This document shows positions 33,698 through 45,347 of a stretch of DNA of 64,000 nt, in pieces. The stretch comes from Gaertneriomyces semiglobifer (Eukaryota > Chytridiomycota > Chytridiomycetes > Spizellomycetales > Spizellomycetaceae), in assembly GCA_025558075.1 (NCBI GenBank), contig JAHLKF010000011.1, positions 434,001 through 498,000 of the forward strand, read 5' to 3'. Under the pieces are notes generated by a model. It was not told the DNA's origin, did no database searches, and saw only the letters and a list, made by a program, of their open reading frames with translations. The translations under genes were made by a program, and so were the position numbers. How positions within the stretch are numbered: position 1 is the first letter of the stretch; the number at the start of each line of letters is the position of its first letter.

Positions 33698-34859
33698 TCA
33701 CTTCCTAGTTTTCAAGACAGGCTTGATGACCGCAGTTTGCTGCATGTGCTTCAAGGTCTTATAATCTACAGTACGGTCTTTCCACGTCGACTTGCGCAGC
33801 TTTATCGGTCGGTTGCCGACGTACTTGCCTAGTGAAAGACGGGTGATCAGTAATGGTAGATGCAACCGCGATATGCTAGCTACGCGAGGCTGAGCCCTCT
33901 ACAAAGGATGAATGCTTATTGAAACATTCATGGCCCAGTTGATGATCTACCAGTCCATTTTGGCTCAACACACCAGGACGCCCACCCCGCGTCGTGCTCA
34001 CATCGCCAATTCCGCATGTTGTCCAGTCGTACTGCGTGGTACAACATCTAAGGCCAAGTCAAAGAATCTCACAATCGCTATGGTCAGAGAATATTCCGCC
34101 CATTCTGTAGCTAACTGGTTACCTACCGTTCATTTCTTTCATCGCCTTAACGAAATCTGTGGCATCCTTAAAGCTGACGAAACCATACCCTTTGCTCTTC
34201 ATAGTCTTCTTATCTCTCACGACTCTTGCTCTAAGCAGTGACGGATACTTGCTGAATGTCTTATGTAACAGCTCATCTGTGACTTCATTTCCCAAATCAC
34301 CACAAAATAGTCTAAAGTCGCTGCTATCCCATTCGGTCAACGTAGGGTCTTCCCATGCTTCTCCTCCAGCAGCACGGAGTAGTGCTTTCTTCTTTTTGTT
34401 CTGAAGAGGGAGACCAATGCCTGCTGGTGGTGGAGGTTGCTGCAGCTGTGGATGGAGGCTGCTAGAGGTTTTATCCAGCAGTGAATCTACCGGAGCGGCC
34501 GCAGTTGCAACGGCGACGCTAGCCTCCGTGGGAACATATCCTGCTGGATACGCAGCCGCGTTGGCCGTGGTGACAGTTGGGGGGGCATATGACTGTGCTG
34601 CTCCGCTGTACGTAGCAGCACCCCCGGCTGGCGCATAGCTATTCGATGCGGAGTACGATGGGTCGTAGTAACCGGATGCATCGTAGCCATATTGTGATGG
34701 ATCATAGTATTGCTGTGATGATTGATCGTATGCATACTGATTGGAGTCGTAGGTGGTGGAAGGGTCGTACTGAGCTGAAGATTGATCGTAGGAGGCCGAA
34801 GCATCGTAACCCGGATACTGCTGCGGATCGTAGCCTGGATATTGCTCGTAATTAGACAT
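33698..34859 (-). CDS. RBM42: RNA-binding protein RBM42
   Basis: RRM protein found with hnRNP K and spliceosomal material. Exons 34859-34127 and 33828-33698; 287 residues. The first 100 residues are a Tyr/Ser/Gln/Asp-rich low-complexity region with repeated YD, YGYD and QYDPS units, likely to phase-separate. The RRM has RNP2 RLFCGDLG and RNP1 KGYGFVSF, preceded by the RBM42 hallmark GEAWEDPTLTEWDSSDF; the C terminus continues GKYVGNRPIKLRKSTWKDR. The single intron is 298 nt, several times the local norm, and I see no conserved exon or snoRNA boxes in it. Strong family match from the extended RRM block. Confidence 0.92.
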
Positions 34860-35404
34860 GCCGGTAATAACTCATACACTGTGTGGTCGTCTACTTGGTA
34901 GTAATAATAATCGAAATGCAAACGCACACAGTTTGTCGCGAAATTGTTGAAAGAGAAGAATTCGCAGGACGAGTAAGCGAACCAACGAGAATATTGCGTT
35001 GAAAGCAGAGCCCGCAAAGGAGTCCGGACTCTCAGGCGCCTGCGCAGAAAGTCACAGCATTACATGGAGGTCTCGCAACGGATGCCAGAGTTTCGCCATT
35101 GATGTTGGAGGACACCGTCAAAGACGGAGCTTGGAGAATGGACAGAGGCAGCTGAATCGCGCTAAGAGCCATAAAGGAATGATGCTCTTGCGCAACGCCG
35201 CGAGGTCCTATACGGTTGATCCTCGATGTTAACTGGACAAGAGGGCATCTTGTGGGAGGGCCACCTTTCTTGCGCACCCTGAGGATCTGCTTCACACGGA
35301 TTGCATCGGCAAAAGACCAAATGCCCAGGTGTTAACGACATGGTATCTGAAACGATCTAGAATCTGACTACAAAACCTATCTGATGGGCAATTTCCTATG
35401 TAAA
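34860..35404. other. Intergenic region, possible tiny gene only
   Basis: About 545 bp upstream of RBM42. Several overlapping frames of 60-88 codons exist on both strands (e.g. 35032-35295 minus, 34999-35232 plus), none recognisable. A two-exon minus-strand micro-ORF starting at 35341 can be built, but I cannot support it. Confidence 0.35.
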
Positions 35405-37138
35405 CTACTGAGCTCTATCACGCTTCCCTTCATAGGGTGGTAGTACCTCAACCTTATGCACAGCACAGCACTCTCCGCTGCCGTTCATCACGCGCTGGGC
35501 CGAATATGGTAACACCATATCGGTATGCGTCACCCGGGCGACCGGTACCTGGGCGTTGGTATCCTGCGACCGCTTTCTCTTCGAATGCCATTTGCTGAGG
35601 ACGAGACCGCCGATGGCTCCAACGACTGCTCCAACGCAGACATGGTAAAGAGTACTGCCATTGTAGGTGGAATCTGCCGCACTACATCCACGACTAGACG
35701 TATTCTTGCATATGCGGCACCAATCTTGCAGACTGAACGCGACATTCGGAGAGAAAGATTTGTAAAAGGTTGAAAGTGGGATGAGTTCACGTTCACCCAT
35801 TTCCGGTAATACAAGAGTGCGAGCAGGAGCTTGGCCATTCCGATAGCTGATCTTGACGAGCTTTTCCGCGGCAGGATTGGCATCATCGGCAAGAAGCTCG
35901 AAGATAAGCAACGAACCATATTCTGGGATCGTCCTCAATGATCGGTCCGATGTGGAAAGGCCAGTAAGGCCGAAGAAATTGACAAAAGTTGTATAATGCC
36001 CAGAGTAGTACGTCAACTACAGGTTGTACAAGCAATAAGTACTATTGACAGTGTGCAAATAAGCACGCTACCGGGCAATTACCTTACGAGCAGCGGGATT
36101 CTCCGCGGCGGTGTTCAGAGTTGTCATCACATTTCCAAGAAAACTGGCCGCACCTTGCCCTGATTTAAACTTGTGATACTCTAAGTCATTGACCAAGTTC
36201 GTGAGTTCTGCCCATTGCTCCGTAGAAAGTTTTTCGAACGTCGCATTATAGGACTGCTGCGTGTTTATGAAATCGTAACTATTGATTGGGGCATGTCAGC
36301 CATCGTCTCACGGCATAAGCGTGCATTAGGTACCTACACATTCCACATGTCCTTTAGGCCTACTTTCGTATTGAGCTTCTGAGTAAGGACGTCGAAAAAA
36401 CTTGTGTGCTGCTCCTCATGCTCTGCAAAGTCCCGACTCTTAAAGAGTTGAGAAGCTTGTGTCTCTAGAGCACTGCATTCAAGCCAGCCGCGCAAAATGA
36501 GATCATCTTCTTCGTTCTCAGTAAAAATGGGTACGAGTTGGTCTCTTGTAGCACCTTCACCTGGAGCGGTCAGAGTCGTGCCGTTGGCGAGTACAAGTGT
36601 CGCTTCAGCGGCGAGCTGGGGTGGGAACAGGCCAGACGCAAGCATTTGAGCTGATAGTGCCGTCCGGTGGGTGTTACTGTAAACAAGGATTTCGACTCAG
36701 CTGTCGAAGCCAACAAAGGGGTGCGCAATTTAGAAGAGAAAATCCTTCCATACCTTGACCTCACGTACACCGTCTTTGGATCGTAAATACCAGTGAAGCC
36801 CTTCATCGAAGTTTGCCCGTTTGACCACCTGTCATTCAAAAACTTGCCGCTATCTTGAAGCTGCAGCATCCCTTCGATAGTAAGCTTGGGTTCTCCGACC
36901 TCTTTGAAGGTAAGGGTGTCCTTTTCGAGGATAGTGCGAGCTCCATGGCGGGAGAGCACGACCGCGCTAACAGTTTGGTATTCAGCACTTGCATACAATG
37001 TTAGATGACCTAAAGGAGAAACATTCCCGTTTCCGCGTGAGGACATGAAAGGAACGCACAACGAGCAAGAGAGAAACACGTACCGAGGCCCAACAAAGCT
37101 ACGAGCGCAATCCGCTGAAGAGAAAGCATGAATGCCAT
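35405..37138 (-). CDS. Histidine acid phosphatase, type I membrane protein, with HY in place of HD
   Basis: Branch-2 histidine phosphatases form a phosphohistidine through RHGxR and use an Asp in an HD motif as proton donor. Exons 37138-37084, 37009-36754, 36676-36338, 36278-36083, 36016-35405; 485 residues. Signal peptide: MAFMLSLQRIALVALLGL. Catalytic LSRHGARTIL is intact, as is the phosphate-binding Arg in VRSSNTHRTALSAQ. The second catalytic motif reads YYSGHYTTF, so His is kept but the usual Asp is Tyr. A Cys-rich linker precedes a single membrane helix (YHVCVGAVVGAIGGLVL) and a basic cytosolic tail of about 65 residues, giving a lysosomal/vacuolar acid-phosphatase topology. Confidence 0.85.
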
Positions 37139-37672
37139 AGTGCACCGCGCGCTACGTAAAACGGTTGTACTGGTCGTTGCTGTAAACACCGACGCTGCTG
37201 TATCGCTATTCTTTACACCTGCTTCCCAACAACTAACTGCTCCCCAATTCACCAACGCCGGCACAAGGATGATAGTATAAGTAGTTGGCAGTGGGGGTTC
37301 CTTCCGGTTGTTGCATGCTTTATCTTATCGCCATGCATGACTGTGCCACCTCTGCTCTGGCAGACGAGGAAGGCATTTGCACGGGAACGAGCAGCTCTGG
37401 AATCTTCGCGCTAGCGAACGAACGCTCATGCAGGGCTCTTTGGCTCAGAATCTTTGTGTGTGGATGAAGGCGGGATGTACATGTTACAATATGTGGGCGA
37501 CTGATGAATTGCGACGTCCGGCGCGGCTTTGCGTCCCGCGCAATGAGTCGGCTCTGGCCTAGGACGTTACGGAGGCGTTGAGCAGCTTATTATGATTGGT
37601 GGCGTCGCACCGTGGTGACAAAAATGGTCGACAAGTTGATGAAATTACTGAGCAAAACATGTGTCCCAAAAT
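37139..37672. other. Intergenic region, no gene seen
   Basis: About 530 bp between the acid-phosphatase start and the 3' end of CDK1. Short frames only; no RNA gene or repeat recognised. Confidence 0.5.
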
Positions 37673-38864
37673 TTAGGCGGCTCCAACCTGAACGTCTCGA
37701 AAGTATGGATGATCTAATGCGCGCTTTGCAGATATGCGGTGCGCAGGGTCGTACTCAAGCAATTGCTATGGGAAGAGAGTGTTAGCACGCGTTTCCATCA
37801 GTCCGGCCTCGGTTCGAGAAAATGCATACTTCAAGTAAATCCCTGCCCTCCTCGTCTAATGTGGGAAATATTTTCTCAAAGCTCTGTCTTCTCCATTGTG
37901 GAAATGTTGGCGCCCAATCTGGTAGGTATTGTACTCCCTCCCAATGGTTTTCATTCGGAGTTCCCAGGATTCTGAAAATACGGAATAACTCGTCGATTTC
38001 CGAGTCGCCCGGGAAAATCGGTTTCTTTAGGATCATCTCTGCAAATATACATCCCGCACTCCACATATCTACGGCTGTTGAGTATTGTTTCGACCCCAGA
38101 AGAATTTCTGGCGCGCGGTACCACAATGTGACTACCTGGGTGGGATACGTATTCGTTAACCTTACCAAGGATCCTTAGAAAAAGAAGAACTGAGCATACT
38201 TCATGGGTATATTGGCGCAGAGGCACGCCAAATGCTCTGGCGAGTCCGAAATCCGCCAGTTTAAGCATTCCGAATTGGTCAATGAGCACTTTGAAGGCCT
38301 CCATCAGCTCTTTCATGATTGTACCTCCAGCACGTCCTTCACTCACAGTTTTGCGGTTTTAAATCACGATGCAGTATTCGATGGCAATGGCAATGGTGTA
38401 GTCCTCTGAGAAGTTGGTACATATAACTCTGCACGAACACGGAGGAATGTTTTAATATATCTTCCTCAGCAGCGACGATTGGATTGGAAGTTACCTTGGT
38501 AAGAGCTGGGGAAAGCGTTCCTTCTATGGAATCCATGTATTTTTTCAAGTCCAAGTCCAGAAATTCTAATATCAGGTAAAGCTTGGAGTCATTGTGAACA
38601 ATATCCATAAGTCTAGGGATATGAGCGATAAGTCTTCGGCAAAGATGATCATCAAGGTATGGGAACTCACCTAACAATGTTGGGATGTTTTAATTCTTTT
38701 AACAAACTGATCTCTCTGATAGCTGTACCGGGCACTCCTTCATCCTCGGTTTCCAATCGAATTTTTTTCAATGCGACGATCTGCCCATTGGACTTTACCC
38801 TCGCCTTGTATACCACACCGTAGGTCCCCTCTCCCACCTTCTCTAGCTTGTCGTAGTTGTCCAT
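37673..38864 (-). CDS. CDK1: Cyclin-dependent kinase 1 (Cdc2/Cdc28) with PGTAIRE
   Basis: Master mitotic kinase. Exons 38864-38671, 38612-38495, 38428-38347, 38288-38200, 38135-37830, 37765-37673; 293 residues (human 297). Gly-rich loop [11 protein letters not shown] has inhibitory Thr14 and Tyr15. Lys33 is in IVALKKI. The catalytic loop [17 protein letters not shown], and the T-loop [14 protein letters not shown] with the activating Thr are all standard. The cyclin-binding helix reads [17 protein letters not shown], so Ser46 of the near-universal PSTAIRE is Gly. Start at [13 protein letters not shown] rather than an upstream in-frame Met because CDK1 begins there. An in-frame upstream extension to 39011 exists but is unlikely. 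Confidence 0.95.
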
Positions 38865-39100
38865 CTCTTGTGTATTTTCTACTGTTGTCGTTGCTATTCC
38901 CTTTTCCAACGATGGGATGTGCAAAGCGAATTCTGAGCGTCCGAAGTCGAGTCCGACTATGTCCGAAGCACGTGACGTCGGCGGGCCCGTTACGCGCGCG
39001 GCCGCGTTCAATTCACCGATTTCGAACTCCGCGGACTGGCGTTCGCATCAAACGTATTGCAAGGACCTTGCACTCTTCCACAAACGAACTCTCGCTCACC
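38865..39100. promoter_or_regulatory. Divergent CDK1 / MYCBPAP promoter
   Basis: 236 bp separates the two start codons. It contains GCACGTGACGTCGG at about 38970-38983 (overlapping E-box CACGTG and CRE-like TGACGTC), a GC-rich block GCGCGCGGCCGCG near 38995-39005, and a near-perfect palindrome TGCAAGGACCTTGCA at 39058-39072, 29 bp before the MYCBPAP ATG. Sites are read directly; their use is inferred. Confidence 0.5.
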
Positions 39101-41983
39101 ATGCCAGCACCAGTGAATGCGGTCCGCAAACATGGCAAGCCGTACATGTTGGTCGCGAAACCAGTTCCCCCAGACCTTATGGGTGAAGGTACATTGGTAC
39201 CGTCATGGACGCAGCACACCCGCCCTGAAAGCTAAACTCCATGTGCTTGTTTCTGCGTCAGACCCGCAATATGCAAAATCCGCACAAAAACCAGTACCCG
39301 TGTCTTTGGTTGCTACGAAAGAGGTATTCAAGTGTACAAACCACAGTCTGGCATACTTGTCTCAATAATTGTATGATTGCCAGCGAGGACCCAGCCGCGC
39401 TGGTCGCGGTAAGATAGTGGCACATACAATTCTGGGGGATGCGGAAGAATTTGAGCAAATGGAACGGCTGTACGGTGATGGAACACAGGAGGAGGAGAAC
39501 CTGGATGAGAACGAGGAAGCACATGTCGTGGTGCGGTCTATGGTTTTCGCTGCGGCAGCACTGGCTCGACTGATGGTGAACCGCTTTAGGCCGAAAAGGA
39601 GGCTGAATCAACCAAGCAACTGAAAGCTCTGGAGGAATCCCAACGGCGACAGGAAGAGGAACGGAAGGTGTGGTTGGGACAACTACATATTTTCCAGCGA
39701 TATAAGTAAGCTACCAAGCGGCTGAAACTGTTTATTCTCCAAATGTTGACTGCTTGTTAAGAGAAGTTCGCGAAGAGCATGCGTTGAAGAATTGGCAACG
39801 ACACAGTGTGCAATGGTCCAAAGTTGAACAAAAACTCGCCAAGCGGTCAAGCAAGCCCGCGGATGAGCTGCTTATGTGTCGCTTATCTGAATATCGTTCG
39901 AGAATTGAGGAGAAGGAACTAGTTGAGACGGCGTTACGTCTTTTGGAAGAAGAACACATCAATTTTTGGAAGACAGGCATAAAACTTGGAAGTGACTTGT
40001 TGGGCTTGACAATGCCCGTCCCCAAGGGAGGACCAAGACCGTAAGGAAGAGATTCTCTTGATTGGGCCAAAGGTTTTCCGCTAAATGTTGCAAATAACAG
40101 TTTGGAAAGACTGAAAACATATGAAAAAGTCGACAAGCACCGTCGCAGCGTTTTTCAAGACCAGAAGGAACGGGAGCTAATGGATATTGTGATGAGAATT
40201 GATCCTTTTGCTAAAGTACGGTGCTGCTTCTATTGATAATCCTCCGGGTTATTCTCATGGCACGTTACAGCACGGCGATAGCGGCTATCTGAATGTTGAA
40301 GGAAAGCCGATCCTGCAGCCCCAGATGCAACATCTGGCTGAGGCTTACGTGCAACGGTTGGGCTGGAAAAGTAGCGGCGGTCAGCGGTCCACATTGCATG
40401 AAGAAAGAGAGCTCGCAGACATTGAGACAGAACCTGCCACAGCTGAGAACGACGGCGGAGATGGCAGTGAAGATTTGCCGCCACGACTTCAACTTTCGAC
40501 GTCCCTCCTTACATTTACCACTACTCTTCACGAAGTCAGCACATCCGTCGTTACGCTATATAATACGTCAAAAACAGCGATTCGCTTTGATTGGAAACCA
40601 GTAGCAAAGCTCAATAAGCTGGGGACAACAGCTGTACGCGATGGTCGGCAGAGGTTTTACTTTTACCATAAGAAGGGGATAGTGATGCCAGGCAATGCCT
40701 TTGATATCATCGTAATTTTCAAAAGCGACATGCCTGGCGTATTTACTGAGTCCTGGAGCTTTGAGTCTGTGCCAAAGTGCGACACGGAACGCACGATTAC
40801 CCTGCAAGGAACAGCCATTGAACCGGACACATTCGCTCCAAAGCGTGCAGCTTTGGAAAGGATGCTTCTGAGAAAGCAGTATGTTCCGCCTCTGTGATCA
40901 TATGGATGTGCAATTGATTTACACGTAGTACGTCTTCTAGGGCTGAGACGGCAGCAAAGCAAACGATCGAGGCTGTCCTGCGGAACATCGACAAATATGA
41001 GCGCATCGCGAAATGCCCGATAGCCGAACAGGAGGAGGTCGAATTTGTGCGGAAAAATCGTCCTCTTGGTGTAAGCCCCACTTGCTTGCCGTGGTACACA
41101 TCCGCCTCTAAAACGCTTTTCCATAGCTCTTTTACACTACCAAAGCATATACCTCTTTCTCACAACTATACACAGCCACCCTGGCCGAGTTGCATGATGC
41201 CCCGTATCCGAAGCAATGGGACAATAGCATCAACACTTTACATATCATTGTAAACTCCATTCCGTCTCCGGACATTCGCTCGACATACCTCCGCCAACTT
41301 AATGACCTTGTAAAGTCCGCATCTGAACCACCGCAGACAAGCATAACAAAGCTGCTCCACGTCATTGCTTATGACGGGCTCACCAACTTGGCGGACACAA
41401 TTGCGGACGCTAGTGAGAACATGCGCAAAGCAGGCGGACTTCCCATTCAGAGATCTGCGGTGATGTTCTTTGGTAATGAAGAAGTAGCGGAGGACCTCAC
41501 GCAAGAACGAAAACCGACACCGCCTGTGAGCACGCCTGAGGTTAAGGGCGCGAAGGGTATCCCACCTAGCGCCCCTGCCAAAAAGCCCGGCACCGCGCCC
41601 GCTAAAGCCCCACCACCCAAAGCAGCTGCGAAGGGCAAGCCAATTGAACCAGTACCCGGTATGTAAACTGCTTATCTTAAGGTCATTCTGGATGCAGCGT
41701 AATTTAAATAGTTTCCAATCAGAACCAGAGAAAAAGCAGCAGCTTTCGTTGGCTCGTGTTGTTCGGCGCCAACCGAAGCCGGATTCCGCCCAATTTTGGT
41801 CACATGAACGCCGCCTCGGAGAGCAGCGGTATAAGGAAGAGTTTTCTCCAACGGTAAGCCTCAACCGCATTTGAAGCAATAATTTCCCATGCTTATGTAT
41901 GCTTCACCCAGGTTCGCGGCATTGTTCAGTCAACTCTGGCTCGAATGTGCGGATTATTTGAAGACGCCGGGCGAGAGAGGTAG
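39101..41983 (+). CDS. MYCBPAP: MYCBP-associated protein (MYCBPAP), axonemal central-apparatus protein
   Basis: MYCBPAP/FAP-type protein of the flagellar central pair projection. Exons: 39101-39188, 39262-39323, 39384-39530, 39590-39705, 39762-40040, 40101-40215, 40271-40893, 40941-41068, 41176-41658, 41723-41853, 41912-41983; 747 residues. Conserved parts: GKIVAHTILGDAEEFE; the helical HALKNWQRHSVQWSKVEQKL then SSKPADELLM; and an Ig-like ASH-type domain with RQRFYFYHKKGIVMPG and GVFTESWSFE, ending TLQGTAIEPD. After this come KQTIEAVLRNIDKYERI and a Pro/Ala/Lys-rich linker, then a short C-terminal helix. Splice choices for exons 3 and 8 were dictated by frame. Third flagellar gene in the window. 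Confidence 0.88.
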
Positions 41984-42179
41984 ACATGCCAAAGTTCGTT
42001 TTATATATTCAATTGTGGGCACAACTGTAGATTATCAATAATAGAGTATGTGACAGATAAGGTGTAAAGATGCCCATTCCTTCAAAGTCTGGTGCACCGC
42101 TGGGTGGAAGTACTTGGCCCCAATGCGTCAGAAGATGCAGAATATCAAGGCCAGAGTACTGGTTTAAGGTTATCCTGGT

Positions 42180-44621
42180 TTATCCGTAGAACCGCTCCTC
42201 ATAATCCACGAGCTGAAGAGCTTCGTTCATCGTCATAGGAGGTTTTCGATGCTGATCAAGAAACTGTTACAATTATCAGCGACTAAAAATTGAAACGATG
42301 GCATATAACCGGCATTTACTTACACGCTTTGTGTCTTCCAAGGTAATGTGTGGTTTGTATTCCAGAATCCGTCGCTCGTTTTCTGTGATCCGAATATTGG
42401 TTTCCACAAACTCCTCTATGAGCTGGAGGTGCTTTTCCATAATGGTCCTCAAGGCGTCAATATCCGCATACTCGGACTTGATGATAGAGCCTGGTGTTTT
42501 CGCGCGCGTATTCGTTGAAGTCCCAGCTTTCTGAGGACTGGGGGTGGTAGGCACGGCAGCCTGGCGTTCTTTCACTTGAGCATCGGCGTGATACTTTGAG
42601 ACATTTCGTATCTCGTCAGCCACAGCATTGGTCGCTGATCTGCTGCCATCCAGCTCGCAACTCCTCCTTGTATGTTTATTATGATGGCAGCAATGGCAAC
42701 TGTGCCTCCGCCGCCGGTTATGGCAACGATGCCGATAATGATGATCCGAACACCCGCTTTCGCCTACAGGCGGCGCAGGCCAAGCCGGTATAGGATAAGG
42801 TGGAAAGTACGGATACATGGGAAGCGGAAACGGGCCATATGCGGGATGGCCTGGCGCTGAAGAAGCATTTGGATGCCCATATGGGTATGGGAAAGTAAAC
42901 TGCGGTGGTACCGTCCCATGAGGCGTTGCGCCTTGCGGCCGTTCAGAGAAAGTTTCCTCTGTTCGACGCTCCCGCGATCTTGGCACTTGTGCAGATGGTG
43001 GTACATCCGAGTTAGGTAATTCAGGTTCACTGGGGCGATGGTTGGACGTCTTGACCATGGGAGTCGATTGATGCCTAGGGGTTGGCGTTTCCAGGTTCTT
43101 TAAATTGACCGTAGGTGGAGTACTATTTTCACCACGCGTAGCTTCAGGAAATAGATTCCTCGCCGTAGACATGGTCTCCGGCACGGGGGCTGCCCCCGTA
43201 CTCAAGTCGGGGAGGTCAGTGTTCACTAATTTTCTTTTGCTCTGGCAAATATCAGGCGAATGTAGCAACTGATGCTCTCTCCTTAGTGTACCGTCTGCGG
43301 CATCAAACGATGCGCCGTATCCACTATCTTGATGAATACCGGTCCGGTCAGCTGTTCCAGGCAGTGGCGCGTTGGTCTTTTCCCCAGGGATATCGGAGTC
43401 CTGCTCAAGAGGTGGCGTTGATAAATCATCCCTAGAGCACACATCAGGTAGAGAGTCATCGTCTCCATGATCGGACCGTTCAACATCCATAGTGGCCTCT
43501 GGAATAGTAGATATATGTTCTGAGATCTCTTCTGTAATCGCCTCCGAGGTCGGTTCTTTCGCATCGCTTGCCTCATCCTGAAAGTCTGCGGAGTAACCGT
43601 CGATATTCTCACTCTCCAAATCACCCAAATTTTGCGTCGAATGTGGTTCCACCGGTACTGGAGCGCTAAATGAGGAGTTACTTCCTGCATCGGACGGTGG
43701 ACGTTTGGAAGCCCGGGAGATAGACGATCTACTCATAATGCTACCTCTGGGACTTGCCACCTTGGAGGCACGACTGATGGATGACAAGCTATCTCTGCTT
43801 TGACTGACAGGCAAACTGGCTGGAGCGCGGGGTATAGCTTCAGACCTTATCTTCGTGTTGGACATCCTGGCGGCTGATGACCTTGAAGATGAGGACGCGT
43901 TCATTGCGGCATCGGCCTCATCAGCGTCTTCAATATCATTAAAAGCATCATTGTTTCCAATTTCACTAGCTTCTGAAGAAAGTCGCCCAAAAGCCAGGGA
44001 GCTAGGAGTTTTACGTTCCGGTGCGCGTACTTTTTTCTGCAAAAACGATTCAAAATCACTGCCTAGGGAGCTTTCCTCATCATCATCATCGAAAAGGTCA
44101 TCGGTATGTTGTGGCGGCGCACGCGTCATCAGTCGTTCTTGCAATCCTTTCTGGCGTTCCGTTCGACCCGGAACGGTTGTGGTTGAAATTCCTGCTGCAT
44201 CTCCTGACAAGCGACCTGAGACGCCCCGTTGCGCATGAGCTTGAGCTGGTGCTGTTTGCGGTCGTTTTAAATAGGATGACTCTCCAATTAAGTTTGACTT
44301 TATCTTTTCCGCACTTTGGGTAGTGCGGTTGAGTGTGCTGGCCGGGGAGCTAGGCGGCGTCCCTTGCAGCTTCCTCTTAGCAAGGTTTTTCAAATATGTT
44401 CTCAGCTCGTTATCAGATGAGTTCTCGTCCGATAGATCTTCTTTGGGAGACGGGGTATTGCTCTGACGGGAGGTAGTTCCAATGGTTGAAGGGCTGTTCA
44501 CCGCTCGATCCCCTCGTAAGTAGGCCTGCGCACGTTCCAAAGCCGACATTCCTGTAGTTGCTCTTCCACCATGACTCGAGCCGATTGATGAGGCCGTAGC
44601 GGGAATTCTAGAGTTTGACAT
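42180..44621 (-). CDS. C19orf44-like protein (DUF4614), mostly disordered
   Basis: Exons 44621-42324 and 42263-42180; 793 residues. Only the ends look conserved. The C terminus (ALRTIMEKHLQLIEEFVETN, RITENERRILEYKPHITLED, then QHRKPPMTMNEALQLV after the intron) aligns with the human C19orf44 ending, including the RPAPLTMEDAL-like motif. The N terminus has ALERAQAYLRGDRAV. The middle is Ser/Pro/acidic and low complexity, with FESFLQKKVR. A Pro/Tyr/Phe-rich stretch (about 580-615) is followed by an unusual His/Cys/Arg cluster at about residues 624-655 with 6 Cys and 9 His. Function of the family is unknown. The single huge first exon contrasts with neighbours. Confidence 0.7.
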
Positions 44622-45347
44622 TACCCAGGGCGGTCAAGTCCGCTGTGTGGCCGGCAGCTGTCGAAATGCAGTTCCAAAGCGTGACATCGGAGTACGCGGG
44701 TGTAGGGTAACGTAGCATTACGTGAGCAAGCTGCGCACACGCGACTGCCTCAACTGGGTAAAAATGCACGTCGACAATGCAGATTCATCATACGAGAGAG
44801 AATCATTTTGTCCAAAGTGAAGTAGAGGCTGTAGAGCGGGAGAGGACGTCGTGGGAAGATTCAATCACAAATAGGGCAGGACTCCCTAGTTGTGCAATTC
44901 ATGGGAACGAATACGTTCATTAAGCAAAAAATCGCGAGATGTATTCCAAGAGCTGCGAAAGCGGTCGATCGAGATTCAGTGCTCCTTGCGCTCCATTGGC
45001 AACGTCCCGCCATCTTCTGCACAGAATCTGCAGAGTTCGTTGGAGGAGTTGCTGATACACGTTGACCTTTTCCATACAAAGAGTTTCGCAGCTGGTTATT
45101 ATTAGAACTGTGCCACCTGGTGTCCGCGCGTCTGCTGTCCTCCACGGCGAAACTTTGAAGAAACGAGAGTCACAAAAGCAAGGAATCCTGGTTTCCGAAA
45201 AGTAGTCGATCCAGCGAACTGGGGTACGTAGCCATGATTGCCATTTGTATTCCAAATTTCTCAGCTTGAAGTACGCTAACTGTCCCCCTCCTGCTAGGTT
45301 TTTCCCATGGCTAAGCCGAAAACCGCACCGAACAACAGCACGTCCTG

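Noticed and set aside
33912..34241. 110-codon plus-strand frame inside the RBM42 intron and first exon
   Set aside because: It lies antisense to a well supported gene and has no coding features.
34999..35341. Possible micro-gene(s) upstream of RBM42, including a two-exon minus-strand ORF from 35341
   Set aside because: Several equally open frames overlap, none has a recognisable domain and the splice sites are weak.
38671..39011. N-terminally extended CDK1 (start at 39011)
   Set aside because: CDK1 starts at [13 protein letters not shown] in all families; the extension overlaps the divergent promoter and is not conserved in type.
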